In this document: one piece after another, positions 1 through 7,876 of the stretch
How positions within the stretch are numbered: the stretch's first letter is position 1
Layout: each line of letters starts with the position of its first letter
Source of the DNA: an uncultured Parvimonas sp.
GTDB lineage: Bacteria > Bacillota > Clostridia > Tissierellales > Peptoniphilaceae
Assembly (NCBI GenBank): GCA_902470455.1
Contig: CABRGI010000007.1
Coordinates: 1-12,471 of the forward strand
Direction: 5' to 3'
Length of the DNA: 12,471 bases
Notes under the pieces: generated by a model
What the model saw: the letters and a program-made list of their open reading frames with translations, nothing else
Databases searched by the model: none
What the model was told of the DNA's origin: nothing
Program-made: the position numbers and the translations under genes

Positions 1-15
1 TATTATTAGATCATT

Positions 16-46
16 AAAAAATGCAGATTATTAAAAATCTGCATTT
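16..46 (-). terminator. Intrinsic terminator of the PadR operon
   Basis: An 11-bp perfect stem (19-29 with 36-46, core TGCAGAT/ATCTGCA) is followed on the minus strand by a run of T (the A run at 16-20). It lies just after the stop codon of the leftward gene ending at 50, so it should end that operon. The right flank is also T-rich, so weak activity in the other direction is possible. Confidence 0.8.
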
Positions 47-49
47 CTC

Positions 50-1123
50 TTATTTAATTTCTTTTAAATCCGTAATTTTATTTAATTTGCTATTAATAAT
101 TGAACTATCCATTGCCGTTCTAAATATTTTTTCGCTTTCAATATTTATAATCTTTCTCGTAGTAGAATCACTTTTATCAGATTCATTTATTACAAAACTT
201 TTTTCTTCTCCATTTACTTTATATTTTACTACTATTTCCCCAGAACTTGGCATTCCTTCAAGGATAACTTTTTTAGCTCCCTTAATATTTAAGTTAGTAT
301 TTAAAGTATTCAAATCAACTTCAACAAAATCTTTAACATTTTTAGTATCTACATTAACAGTTGGCAAAACATCATCATTATCTACGTTATTAGAAGTCCT
401 ACGTCCTGTTATCAATAATTTTTCAATATTTGTAGTAGTATAATTTAAAGTTTTAATATTACTGTTTGGAATCTCAATTTTTTCTAAATTTACATCTTTG
501 ATGGTAAATTCAGTAAATTGATTAAGTATGCTTTTAAAAAAACTTCCTGAAAATAAATTTTTATTATATACATTGTAAGTCAATTCTTTTTTTAATAATT
601 CATTTTTTTCACTTCCGTTTGACACTCCCATTATTTCAATTGGACTTTTTACTTCAAAAACTATTTTTGTTTCATCATTTTTTGAAATAGATCCTAAAAA
701 TAAAGATGAGAACTTATTATAGATAACTGAATCATCAATAAATTTACTAACATAATCAAATCTTGACTTTTTTTCACTATCTATTCTTCTTGTTATAATA
801 TCAATCTTATTTTCATTTTTTTCATCAAATTCAGATTCGTTTTCAAAATATTTGTCTTTATATGTTACAGTTACACGATTAAAGTTGTCCCTACTTTTCT
901 TTATTTCTACATTATAACCTTCATATTTAGTCAAATCTACATATTTTATTTCTTTTTCTGTTTTTAAAATTTCTTTAGTTGCATAAGTATATTTTTTGTC
1001 AATTTCCTTGGTAACTTTCTTTTGCATTTCACAGCTCATCTTATAAGTTCCTGTAGCTCCAATAACAATTAGAGAAAAGGAAATAATTGCAAATACTTTC
1101 AGTTTAAAATATTTTCCTCTCAT
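50..1123 (-). CDS. Membrane-anchored protein of unknown function, third gene of a PadR/DUF1700 operon
   Basis: The protein has 357 residues. A short basic N-terminus is followed by one hydrophobic segment (about residues 7-27), which is either an uncleaved signal anchor or a signal peptide. The rest is hydrophilic and rich in Lys, Asn, Asp, Ser and short beta-like stretches, so most of it probably lies outside the membrane. I chose the ATG at 1123 because a perfect AAAGGAGGA sits 5 bases upstream; an in-frame ATG at 1150 has no such site. The start follows the stop of the DUF1700 gene by one base, so the two are translationally coupled. In many Bacillota the third gene of PadR-DUF1700 operons is a DUF4097 beta-strand-repeat protein. 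That is possible here from position, but I do not see convincing DUF4097 repeats, so the function stays open. An envelope-stress role is inferred from the operon only. Confidence 0.8.
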   Translation of the reverse strand: MRGKYFKLKVFAIISFSLIVIGATGTYKMSCEMQKKVTKEIDKKYTYATKEILKTEKEIKYVDLTKYEGYNVEIKKSRDNFNRVTVTYKDKYFENESEFDEKNENKIDIITRRIDSEKKSRFDYVSKFIDDSVIYNKFSSLFLGSISKNDETKIVFEVKSPIEIMGVSNGSEKNELLKKELTYNVYNKNLFSGSFFKSILNQFTEFTIKDVNLEKIEIPNSNIKTLNYTTTNIEKLLITGRRTSNNVDNDDVLPTVNVDTKNVKDFVEVDLNTLNTNLNIKGAKKVILEGMPSSGEIVVKYKVNGEEKSFVINESDKSDSTTRKIINIESEKIFRTAMDSSIINSKLNKITDLKEIK

Positions 1124-1124
1124 A

Positions 1125-2096
1125 TTAGTCCTCCTTTGTTTTTTGTCCATAAACTCTTGAGTACATAAATTTTATTTTAATCCAGTCATTATATTTCAAT
1201 ACCAATCTATAAATGGCTAGGGAGTAGTATTTAATTAATATACTCATAGCTATAAAAAGCCCAATCGCAAGCATTATCGGAAATACTATCCACAAAAAAC
1301 TAAGTGATAGTGTTGATAGTGCCGTTAAAGTGATTGGAGTTAAGAAAAATGCAAGTCCAACTCCAAATATAGTTATTCCTACAAAGAAAAACCAAATTCC
1401 ACCTAGAATTATGAAAATTATAGCGAATAATAGAGAAATTAATATAAGGAAAAACATTCCCTTTGAAAAGAAGAATACTAAAATAACAGCCATAAAGAAA
1501 GCTAAATCAAATCCAATTCTTAGTAAATCAATGCTTCCTCTAAAAGCCAATACAAATAATATAACCACAAAAATTATATTTACAAATGTTAGTAGTTTTC
1601 CCTCTTTTGTTTGTAATCCTTTATTTGTACGAACCAAAAAAGACATTGATATTATATATATTCCTAGCATTTCTGTGAAACCCACTAAAAATCTTAAGCC
1701 CAAAAACATCTCAACAACCGAAAATATTGCAAGGAACATAAATGTAAAAATTCCATATTTTTCAATCATCTTATCACATTTATTTTCCATTATTTCAATT
1801 TCACCACTTGAGTATCTTTCTGAAAGTCCTTTTTCGAACCATCCGTCAAACTTTTTACTCAAATTAGAGAAAACACCTTTTTTAGTAGAAATGTTTTTCT
1901 CCTCTGCTCTAAGCTCTTGAACGATTTTTTTAGGAGAACCAAGCTCTAAAATAATTTCTTCTTCAGTTTTTCCGTCCAGTTTTCCATTTAAAAAATATTC
2001 TTCATAATCTCTTAAAATATCCAAACTCTCCTCTTCGGAATAATATTTTAAAAGATAATCCTTTAAGACATCTAAATAATCAACTTTATTTATCAT
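1125..2096 (-). CDS. DUF1700 (HAAS-domain) multi-pass membrane protein
   Basis: The protein has 323 residues. Residues about 7-63 form the HAAS signature seen in DUF1700 proteins: YLLKYYSEEE, then YEEYF, GKTEEEIILELGSP and an acidic helix. A hydrophilic linker follows to about residue 113. Seven or eight hydrophobic segments (about 115-295) then form a membrane domain, followed by a short basic tail. I chose the ATG at 2096 because AGAGGTG lies 6 bases before it; the in-frame GTG at 2105 overlaps that ribosome binding site. The gene overlaps the end of padR by 11 bases. In this family the cytoplasmic HAAS helices are thought to connect to the partner PadR repressor, and the operon is usually under its control. 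A sensor or effector of membrane state is the usual inference; no substrate is visible. Confidence 0.85.
   Translation of the reverse strand: MINKVDYLDVLKDYLLKYYSEEESLDILRDYEEYFLNGKLDGKTEEEIILELGSPKKIVQELRAEEKNISTKKGVFSNLSKKFDGWFEKGLSERYSSGEIEIMENKCDKMIEKYGIFTFMFLAIFSVVEMFLGLRFLVGFTEMLGIYIISMSFLVRTNKGLQTKEGKLLTFVNIIFVVILFVLAFRGSIDLLRIGFDLAFFMAVILVFFFSKGMFFLILISLLFAIIFIILGGIWFFFVGITIFGVGLAFFLTPITLTALSTLSLSFLWIVFPIMLAIGLFIAMSILIKYYSLAIYRLVLKYNDWIKIKFMYSRVYGQKTKED
1129..1137 (-). promoter_or_regulatory. Ribosome binding site that sets the start at 1123
   Basis: Read on the minus strand this is AAAGGAGGA followed by CTAAT and ATG. It lies inside the last codons of the DUF1700 gene and selects the start at 1123 over the upstream in-frame ATG at 1150. 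Confidence 0.8.
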
Positions 2097-2412
2097 TGCT
2101 TTCACCTCTCTTCAAAATGCTATCCATTCCATTTTTCAATTTTTCCCATAATTCCAACTGATTTTTATAATGTTCCATTCCGGAAACTGTAATTCTGTAA
2201 TACTTTCTTGCGGGTCCCTCGTTTGACTCAACAATATAGGTTTCAAAAAAACCATCTTTGCTTAGTCGCCTGAGAATCGGATATATCGTGCCTTCACTTA
2301 CTTCAATGGATTTTGAAATATTTTGAACAATTTCATATCCATACATATCCTTATCCATTAAAAAGCTCAAGACACAGAGATCTAAAAGTCCTTTTTTAAT
2401 TTGAGTATCCAT
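2086..2412 (-). CDS. PadR-family winged-helix transcriptional regulator
   Basis: The protein has 108 residues, the usual size of the short (subfamily 2) PadR proteins. Typical features in order: an N-terminal helix (KKGLLDLCVLSFL), the YGYEI motif (residues 24-28), the recognition part SEGTIYPILRRLSKDG (about 39-54), the wing with the family motif GPARKYYRIT (66-75), and a C-terminal dimerisation helix. The start is clear: AAAAGGAGGT lies 4 bases before the ATG. It is the first gene of a three-gene overlapping operon. PadR proteins commonly repress their own promoter and release it on binding a small ligand or an envelope signal, so autoregulation through the promoter at 2475-2503 is likely but inferred. 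Confidence 0.93.
   Translation of the reverse strand: MDTQIKKGLLDLCVLSFLMDKDMYGYEIVQNISKSIEVSEGTIYPILRRLSKDGFFETYIVESNEGPARKYYRITVSGMEHYKNQLELWEKLKNGMDSILKRGESNDK
2103..2110 (-). promoter_or_regulatory. Ribosome binding site that sets the DUF1700 start
   Basis: Minus-strand GAGAGGTG, then AAAGCA, then ATG at 2096. It lies inside the end of the padR-like gene and overlaps the alternative GTG at 2105, which argues against that start. Confidence 0.7.
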
Positions 2413-2474
2413 TTTTACCTCCTTTTATATTATTTATTTTGAATTTTTCTTACTTTATTTATTATCTTACATAT

Positions 2475-2503
2475 ATTCTATCATACTACTATATATTACA
2501 CAA
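2475..2503 (-). promoter_or_regulatory. Probable promoter of the padR operon
   Basis: On the minus strand TTGTGT (2498-2503) and TAGAAT (2475-2480) are separated by exactly 17 bases, which predicts a transcript start near 2468 and a leader of about 55 bases. An ATATAT-N14-ATATAT inverted pair (2471-2476 and 2491-2496) overlaps the -10 and spacer, a plausible place for PadR to bind. In this AT-rich sequence such a dyad can arise by chance. Confidence 0.55.
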
Positions 2504-2842
2504 TACCTTTTAATGTATTTTTTAAAAATTTTTTATTATTTATTTTAAAATTTATAATTCTTTCGTTTTTTATTTATAACTAATAAACCTTTGTTGATTT
2601 TATTTTAAATTAATGTTAAAATTAGATTAATATAATGCTTATTTAACTTTAATGTTTTGACTTAAAAACTGAAAAATATATTTTATTATAATTTCTTTTT
2701 AACTTTATTTAAGGTTACTGTAATAAAATGGGTATGTTAATAGAGCATGTAAAATTCATTTTATTTATTTTTACAAAAAACTTGTCTTAAATGGATAAGT
2801 AGTATGAATTAATAAATTTGATTATATATAATAATTCTGTAT
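2504..2842. other. Extremely AT-rich divergent intergenic region
   Basis: No reading frame or RNA gene is visible. One 9-bp inverted repeat with a long loop occurs (AATAAAATG at 2722-2730, CATTTTATT at 2757-2765). The promoter of the arsC-like/pepF pair must lie here, but I could not fix it: a TTGACT at 2657 lacks a correctly spaced -10, and TTGTCT at 2782 with TATGAA at 2803 is weak (15-base spacer). Confidence 0.6.
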
Positions 2843-2850
2843 GGGAGGTG
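2843..2850 (+). promoter_or_regulatory. Ribosome binding site that sets the start at 2856
   Basis: GGGAGGTG followed by TTATA and ATG. It shows that translation begins at 2856 and not at the in-frame ATG at 2841, which overlaps this site. Confidence 0.8.
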
Positions 2851-2855
2851 TTATA

Positions 2856-3212
2856 ATGAAACTTTTTTTTGAATATCCAAATTGTACGACTTGTAAAAGA
2901 GCGAAGAAATTCCTAAAAGAAAATGGAATTGAATTTGAAGAAATTAGTCTTAAAGAGAAAACTCCAACTAAGGCTCAAATAAAAGCTGTTCAAGGAAGTA
3001 TGGGACTTAAGAGACTTTTTAATACTAGCGGTAAGACTTATAGAGATTTAAATTTAAAAGAAACTTTTGAAGATCTTGCTGACGAAGAAGCTTTTAAGTT
3101 GTTGATTAAAGACGGCTCACTTATAAAAAGACCTGTATTAATCGACGAAGAAAGCAAAATTTTCCTTATAGGATTTAAGGAAAATGAGTGGAAAGTATTA
3201 CTTAAAAAATAA
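2856..3212 (+). CDS. ArsC/Spx-superfamily thioredoxin-fold protein (YusI-like)
   Basis: The protein has 118 residues, the usual length of the ArsC-related YusI/YffB group and shorter than Spx. The N-terminal strand leads into the CxxC motif PNCTTCKRAKKFL (Cys10, Cys13). The block NTSGKTYRDLNLKE (56-69) and KRPVL (91-95) are typical of this family, followed by a short GFKE motif. The fold is that of a glutaredoxin-like arsenate reductase. The true substrate of this subgroup is not established, and many genomes label it arsenate reductase without evidence. The CxxC and the length argue against canonical ArsC, and the NTSG-YR block argues against Spx itself. It lies 18 bases before the peptidase gene on the same strand, so the two are almost certainly co-transcribed. 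Confidence 0.88.
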   Translation: MKLFFEYPNCTTCKRAKKFLKENGIEFEEISLKEKTPTKAQIKAVQGSMGLKRLFNTSGKTYRDLNLKETFEDLADEEAFKLLIKDGSLIKRPVLIDEESKIFLIGFKENEWKVLLKK

Positions 3213-3230
3213 TATGTAAAGGAGAGAGTT

Positions 3231-4967
3231 ATGGAGCAACAATATTCATTAGTTGAAATTTATCCTTCTTATGATAGTGATGAATTTCAAAATGATTTTA
3301 AAAAAATTGACACTTTGCTAACTGATTTAGGCAAACTTAATTTAGAAGACAATTTAGAAAGTGTTAAATCAGTTATAAAAATTTTGGAAGAAGTTAATAC
3401 TACAATTTATAGAGTTTTTTCATTTATTGAGCTTAATCAAGCTATAAATACAACTGATGAAAAATCAACTTATTATAGCAATAATTTGAATGCAAAACTT
3501 TCAAACTATGCAAAGACTTTTACAAAAGTTGATAAATTTTTAGGTTCAATCACTGTTGATATAACAAAGGATGAATATTTAAAAGAATATGAATTCTTCT
3601 TTAAGAATAAAAAACAGGCTTTAAAACATGTATTGCCTGAAGATATTGAAGAAGTTATCGCAAAGATGAAACTTTCAAGCTCAAATGCTTGGGAATTTAT
3701 GTTTAACTTCTTAACATCAAAAGCATCCATCGAATTTAGAGGAGAAGAAAAAACACTAAGTGAAATTAGAAATTTAGCTTATTCTGAAGATGCAGAAACA
3801 AGAAAAGAAGCATTTTACAGCGAATTGAAACTTTATGACAGCATAAAGGATTCAATAGCATTTTCATTAAATAATATCAAGCAAGAAGTTAATACAACTT
3901 CAAAGATGAGAGGTTTTGAAACCGCTCTTGATGAATCTTTAGAAAATGCAAGATTGAAGAGAGAAACACTAGATGCTCTTTGGTCAAGCATTGACGACTA
4001 CCTACCTCATTTTAGAAGATACTTTAAACATAAAGCAAAACTTTTAGGATATGAAGGTGGATTAAAATTCTATGACCTTTTTGCAAGTATTGGAGAAAGC
4101 AATAGAACTTTTACTGTTGAAGAAGCTCAAGAATTTTTATTAAAACATTTTGCAACTTTTTCAGATGATATGGTAAAAATGGTTAAAGGAGCTTTTGACA
4201 ACAATTATGTTGACTACTTCCCTAAAAAAGGAAAAGTTGGTGGAGCTTTCTGTAGCAATCTTCCATTTATAAAACAATCAAGAGTAATGATGAATTTTGA
4301 CGGAAGTCTTTCTTCTGTTTTAACTCTTGCTCATGAATTAGGTCATGCTTATCATGGACTTCATGTTGAAAATCACCTACCTTTAAATTGGGATTATTCA
4401 ATGCCTGTTGCTGAAACAGCATCAATTTTCAATGAAAACTTAATTATGTCTGCAGCATTAAATGAAGCGTCAGAAGAAGAAAAAATTACTTTAATGGAAT
4501 CACAAATTTCTGACTGTGCTCAAATAACTGTTGACATCTATTCAAGATTTTTGTTTGAAAAAGAAGTTTTTGAAAGAAAACTCGACCACTTTATGATGAC
4601 TGAAGAACTTGAAGAAATTATGAGAAATGCTCAAGAAAAAACTTATGGAGATGGACTTGATCCTAAAACTTATCATCCATTTATGTGGGCTTGTAAACCT
4701 CATTACTATTCAGCAGGTTTCTCATTCTACAATTATCCATATTCATTTGGTGGACTTTTCTCAAGAGGACTTTATGCAATCTACAAAGAAAATCCAAATG
4801 GCTTCGTAGAAAAATACCAAGAACTTTTAAAAGCTACTACAATCAATAATTGTGAAGATGTTGCAAAAGTTATGAATATTGATTTAACTAAAAAAGATTT
4901 CTGGTTAAAATCATTAGAAAGCATAAAAGAAGAAATAGACGAATTTATAGAATTGACAAGTAAATAA
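3231..4967 (+). CDS. pepF: M3-family oligoendopeptidase (PepF type)
   Basis: The protein has 578 residues, close to the usual length for the PepF/M3B clade. It is a cytoplasmic zinc metallopeptidase that cuts short peptides. The catalytic motif HELGHAYHG lies at residues 368-376: His368 and His372 bind zinc and Glu369 is the general base. The third zinc ligand is most likely Glu395 in MPVAETASIFNE, by alignment with the family pattern. The long helical N-terminal part (about 1-330) is the lobe that restricts access to the channel. No signal peptide is present. AAGGAGAG precedes the ATG. The gene follows the ArsC-like gene by 18 bases and ends at a strong terminator. In Bacillus subtilis pepF lies near spx, so a redox-protein/PepF neighbourhood has some precedent, although this partner is YusI-like and not Spx. 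Confidence 0.93.
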   Translation: MEQQYSLVEIYPSYDSDEFQNDFKKIDTLLTDLGKLNLEDNLESVKSVIKILEEVNTTIYRVFSFIELNQAINTTDEKSTYYSNNLNAKLSNYAKTFTKVDKFLGSITVDITKDEYLKEYEFFFKNKKQALKHVLPEDIEEVIAKMKLSSSNAWEFMFNFLTSKASIEFRGEEKTLSEIRNLAYSEDAETRKEAFYSELKLYDSIKDSIAFSLNNIKQEVNTTSKMRGFETALDESLENARLKRETLDALWSSIDDYLPHFRRYFKHKAKLLGYEGGLKFYDLFASIGESNRTFTVEEAQEFLLKHFATFSDDMVKMVKGAFDNNYVDYFPKKGKVGGAFCSNLPFIKQSRVMMNFDGSLSSVLTLAHELGHAYHGLHVENHLPLNWDYSMPVAETASIFNENLIMSAALNEASEEEKITLMESQISDCAQITVDIYSRFLFEKEVFERKLDHFMMTEELEEIMRNAQEKTYGDGLDPKTYHPFMWACKPHYYSAGFSFYNYPYSFGGLFSRGLYAIYKENPNGFVEKYQELLKATTINNCEDVAKVMNIDLTKKDFWLKSLESIKEEIDEFIELTSK

Positions 4968-4973
4968 TTATTT

Positions 4974-5001
4974 AAAAAGGCGATTTTAAATCGCCTTTTT
5001 T
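4974..5001 (+). terminator. Intrinsic terminator after pepF
   Basis: GGCGA (4979-4983) pairs with TCGCC (4991-4995). Flanking A5/T5 lengthen the stem and a T run follows. It lies directly after the pepF stop and ends the two-gene unit. Confidence 0.9.
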
Positions 5002-5025
5002 GTTGGAATTTTTGTACTTATATGC

Positions 5026-5076
5026 TTTTAAAGTAAAGTATTGACTTTAAAAAATTTTTATGTTAAGCTAGCTTAA
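5026..5076 (+). promoter_or_regulatory. Promoter region of the lipoprotein gene with two dyads
   Basis: A TTGACT (5041-5046) can serve as -35. A -10 is less clear: TAAGCT at 5064-5069 has a 17-base spacer but matches poorly. Two inverted repeats overlap this region. One is a 9-bp perfect pair, TTTTAAAGT (5026-5034) and ACTTTAAAA (5044-5052), around the -35. The other is a perfect 14-base palindrome, TTAAGCTAGCTTAA (5063-5076), over the candidate -10. Their placement suggests operator sites. Confidence 0.4.
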
Positions 5077-5126
5077 ATAAAATATTTTAATTAATAAATA
5101 TTTTAAATCAAAAAAGGCGGTGCTTT

Positions 5127-6383
5127 ATGAAATTTAAAAAATTAGTTATTTGTTTATTTGCATTCTCTATATTTTTAACTTCATGCTCTTCAAATACTAA
5201 TAATAATTCAAATAACAAGGTTGAAGAAGAAAGTAAACAAAAAAAGAAAAAAATAGAAAATGTAGAATTGGAAGAAGAAATAAAAAAAGTGGAATTTCCT
5301 GAAAATGCCACAGCAGTTTCTTTCAAGGGTTACAATCCAGAAAGTAATAAAATTTATTTTAGCTATTCAAAGAAAGATAGTATAACTTATGCTACTAAAG
5401 ATTTAAATAATAATTCCGTAGATATAATTTATGAAGTTAAAGGTAACGAACTGGAAAATATGTTTACTATCCATGATGGAGTTGTTGATGACACATTATA
5501 TATAGTAAAGACTAATACTAAAAATGTGGCGAACAAAGAAACATTTAAAAAAAATGGAAAACAATTCTATGAATATAATTTCATTGTTGTAGATAAAGAT
5601 AAAAAAGTTCAAAAATATTTTAATGAAGAAGAAGCCTCAACATCAGGGGATAATCAAATTTATAGTAGTGTTCCTGCAGTTAGGGTTGATGGACATAATT
5701 TAATCTTGAGTACTCAAAACCATGTAGGAAATGACATTATTAAATCCTTTATTTTTAAGTTTAATATTGATGATGCTCACTTGAGTTTGCTTAAAGAAGA
5801 AGAGTTAAATTACAGCAACAATAAATTTAACGGTAAATTTATTCTATTTGCTGGTGGAGTAGAAAACAACATCTACTATCAACTTGTAAATTACAATAAT
5901 ACTGACAAAATGGAGAACGGCACTGCAGAAGTTTACAAATTAATCTCTGAAAGTGAGTCTAAAAAAATTTTAGAATTGGATAAGGAAAATACTCAAGAAA
6001 ACGAAAAAAAGAAAAGATTATTTTTTATTTCAGGAGATGATAGCCTATTATTTACAAGTAACTTAGTACCAAATACAGCTAAATACAATACTGGAAAAGT
6101 CTATAATTTGAACACTATGGAAGGTACAGAAATTCCAAATATTACAGTTGATAATGACATTAGAGAACTTTACACAATAAATAATTTATATTTCTTAAAT
6201 AATAGAAGCAATTTCTATATTTATAATAATGAAGGAAAATTATTACTTCAAAAACCTTATAATCCCGACGAAAAATTAGCTTCCAATATTTCAGTAAATA
6301 AAGATACTATTTCTTTTTTAATTAAAGAAAAGCTAATTGCAAAAGAAGGAGAACTTCATATTATTAAACTTAAAGAAAAATAA
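5127..6383 (+). CDS. Predicted lipoprotein of unknown function, possibly a beta-propeller
   Basis: The protein has 418 residues. A basic N-terminus and hydrophobic core lead to the lipobox LTSC with Cys20 as the lipidation site, so the mature protein should be anchored to the outer face of the membrane. A low-complexity linker follows (about 21-55): Asn/Ser-rich, then Lys/Glu-rich. The remaining 360 residues show repeated beta-strand patterns with alternating hydrophobic residues, turns rich in Asn, Asp and Gly, and statements such as NKIYFSYSK and SNFYIYNNEGKLLL. These resemble blades of a TolB or DUF5050-type propeller, but that is an impression and not a match. The ribosome binding site is AAAGGCGGTG, 5 bases before the ATG. 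The gene is monocistronic between two terminators. Confidence 0.85.
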   Translation: MKFKKLVICLFAFSIFLTSCSSNTNNNSNNKVEEESKQKKKKIENVELEEEIKKVEFPENATAVSFKGYNPESNKIYFSYSKKDSITYATKDLNNNSVDIIYEVKGNELENMFTIHDGVVDDTLYIVKTNTKNVANKETFKKNGKQFYEYNFIVVDKDKKVQKYFNEEEASTSGDNQIYSSVPAVRVDGHNLILSTQNHVGNDIIKSFIFKFNIDDAHLSLLKEEELNYSNNKFNGKFILFAGGVENNIYYQLVNYNNTDKMENGTAEVYKLISESESKKILELDKENTQENEKKKRLFFISGDDSLLFTSNLVPNTAKYNTGKVYNLNTMEGTEIPNITVDNDIRELYTINNLYFLNNRSNFYIYNNEGKLLLQKPYNPDEKLASNISVNKDTISFLIKEKLIAKEGELHIIKLKEK

Positions 6384-6397
6384 ATTTAGGCAAAAAC

Positions 6398-6423
6398 AAA
6401 GGGCATTCGTTTGAATGCCCTTT
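6398..6423. terminator. Bidirectional terminator between the lipoprotein gene and aspA
   Basis: An 11-bp perfect stem, AAAGGGCATTC (6398-6408) and GAATGCCCTTT (6413-6423), has a 4-base loop. T-rich tails occur on both strands (TTTT at 6421-6424; on the minus strand TTTGTTTTTG). It sits between two convergent genes and should serve both. Confidence 0.9.
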
Positions 6424-6430
6424 TAATATA

Positions 6431-7843
6431 TTAGTTTCTTTTTGCAATTCCTGGTGTAGTCATTGAGAATACATCTAAGATATTGTCTATTTCTTCTTCA
6501 GTCATAATTTTTTCTGAAATTAAAACTGCCTTTACAGGTAAATTTTGTTCAATAGCTTTGTGAATAACTTCAACGGACTTTTCATATCCAATATGTGGAG
6601 CAAAAGCTGTTACAATTCCGTAGCTGTTATGAACCATATTTTTAGTTCTTTCTGCATTTGCAGTAATTCCTAAAATACAGTTATGAACAAATGTATTTGC
6701 CGCTTTACCGATTGTTTCAACTGATTCAAATAAGTTGTAGAAAATAACCGGTTCAAAAGCATTTAGTTCTAATTGTCCTGCTTCTGCTGCCATTGTAACT
6801 GCAAAGTCATTTCCTGCACAGTTAAAAGCAACTTGTGATACAACTTCAGGAATTACAGGATTTACTTTTCCCGGCATAATTGAACTTCCCGCTTGTCTTG
6901 CAGGTAAATTGATTTCTGCAAAACCACAAGTTGGACCTGAAGACATAAGTCTTAAGTCATTAGCGATTTTAGACATACTGATTGCACAACTCTTTACAAG
7001 ACCTGAAACATGAACAAAAACGTCGATATTTTGTGTTCCGTCAATTAAGTCTTCAGCTTGTACCAATTCCAAATCTGTAACTTGAGCAAGATTTTTTACA
7101 ATCTTATCCATATAGCTTACATCGGCATTAAGTCCTGTACCAATTGCAGTTGCACCCATATTTACAGTTTTTAAAACTGTACATGCAGTTTTGAATAATT
7201 TAATATTTCTTGAAATTCCTGTTGCATAAGCTCTGAATTCTTGTCCAAGTCTAATAGGAATAGCATCTTGCATTTGAGTTCTACCCATTTTTATAACATC
7301 GTCAAATTCTTCAGCTTTTATAAGTAAAGCATTTTCTAATTCTTTTAAACTTTCAATTGTTTCACCTAAAAGTCTGATAAGAGCGATTTTACCACTTGTA
7401 GGGTAAACGTCATTTGTAGATTGTCCCATATTTACATCATCATTTGGGTGAATGATTGAATAATCTCCAAGTTTTCCACCTAAATGTTCAATAGCAATAT
7501 TTGCAATTACTTCATTTGCATTCATATTATGGCTTGTTCCTGCTCCACCTTGAATTGGATCAACAATGAATTGATCTATATATCTTCCCCAGATAATTTC
7601 ATCACAAGCATAAACTATTGCATCTTTTTTCTTTTCACTTAAAACTCCAGCCTCAAAGTTTGTGATAGCACAAGCTTTTTTGATTTCAGCAACTGATTTA
7701 ATCATTTCAGGATTTGTTTTTCTTCTTGTAATCTTGAAGTTTTCTGTTGCTCTTTGAGTGTGAATTCCATAATAAGCACTTTCAGGAATTAAGCATTCTC
7801 CAATACAATCGTGTTCAACTCTGTATCCTTGTTTTGTTTCCAT
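6431..7843 (-). CDS. aspA: Aspartate ammonia-lyase (aspartase)
   Basis: The protein has 470 residues, the usual aspartase length, and catalyses L-aspartate to fumarate plus ammonia in the cytoplasm as a homotetramer. Superfamily signatures present: GGAGTSHNMNANEV (99-112), PNDDVNMGQSTND (133-145) and the SS loop GSSIMPGKVNP (319-329), in which Ser320 is the expected catalytic base and Lys326 and Asn328 contact substrate. The segment GRTQMQDAIP (187-196) decides aspartase over fumarase, because fumarases have GRTHLQDA there. His105 replaces the small residue usual before NMN, which is a minor oddity. The gene follows fumC after 33 bases and ends at the shared terminator, so it is the second gene of a fumC-aspA operon. 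Together they connect aspartate, fumarate and malate, typical of anaerobic aspartate breakdown. Its best Shine-Dalgarno lies unusually far from the ATG. Confidence 0.95.
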   Translation of the reverse strand: METKQGYRVEHDCIGECLIPESAYYGIHTQRATENFKITRRKTNPEMIKSVAEIKKACAITNFEAGVLSEKKKDAIVYACDEIIWGRYIDQFIVDPIQGGAGTSHNMNANEVIANIAIEHLGGKLGDYSIIHPNDDVNMGQSTNDVYPTSGKIALIRLLGETIESLKELENALLIKAEEFDDVIKMGRTQMQDAIPIRLGQEFRAYATGISRNIKLFKTACTVLKTVNMGATAIGTGLNADVSYMDKIVKNLAQVTDLELVQAEDLIDGTQNIDVFVHVSGLVKSCAISMSKIANDLRLMSSGPTCGFAEINLPARQAGSSIMPGKVNPVIPEVVSQVAFNCAGNDFAVTMAAEAGQLELNAFEPVIFYNLFESVETIGKAANTFVHNCILGITANAERTKNMVHNSYGIVTAFAPHIGYEKSVEVIHKAIEQNLPVKAVLISEKIMTEEEIDNILDVFSMTTPGIAKRN

Positions 7844-7857
7844 AATATTTTCTCTAT

Positions 7858-7864
7858 CTCCTTT
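7858..7864 (-). promoter_or_regulatory. Distant ribosome binding site of aspA
   Basis: The minus strand reads AAAGGAG, then 14 bases, then the ATG at 7843. The usual spacing is 5-9. No ATG, GTG or TTG lies closer, so either aspA is translated at a reduced rate or a weaker AGAGA nearer the ATG is used. Confidence 0.55.
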
Positions 7865-7876
7865 ATAAAATATAAT

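Noticed and set aside
21..1920. Plus-strand open frames at 21-443 and 1330-1920
   Set aside because: Both lie wholly antisense to well-supported leftward genes with good ribosome binding sites, and their hydrophobic or Lys/Ile-rich content is what the complementary frames of such genes produce.
2657..2692. TTGACT...TATAAT as the promoter of the arsC-like gene
   Set aside because: The spacing to TATAAT is 24 bases, too long for a standard promoter; other -10 candidates nearby also fit badly.
2841..2855. Upstream ATG of the ArsC-like gene as the start
   Set aside because: It overlaps the GGGAGGTG ribosome binding site, which serves the ATG at 2856; the family also begins at the latter.
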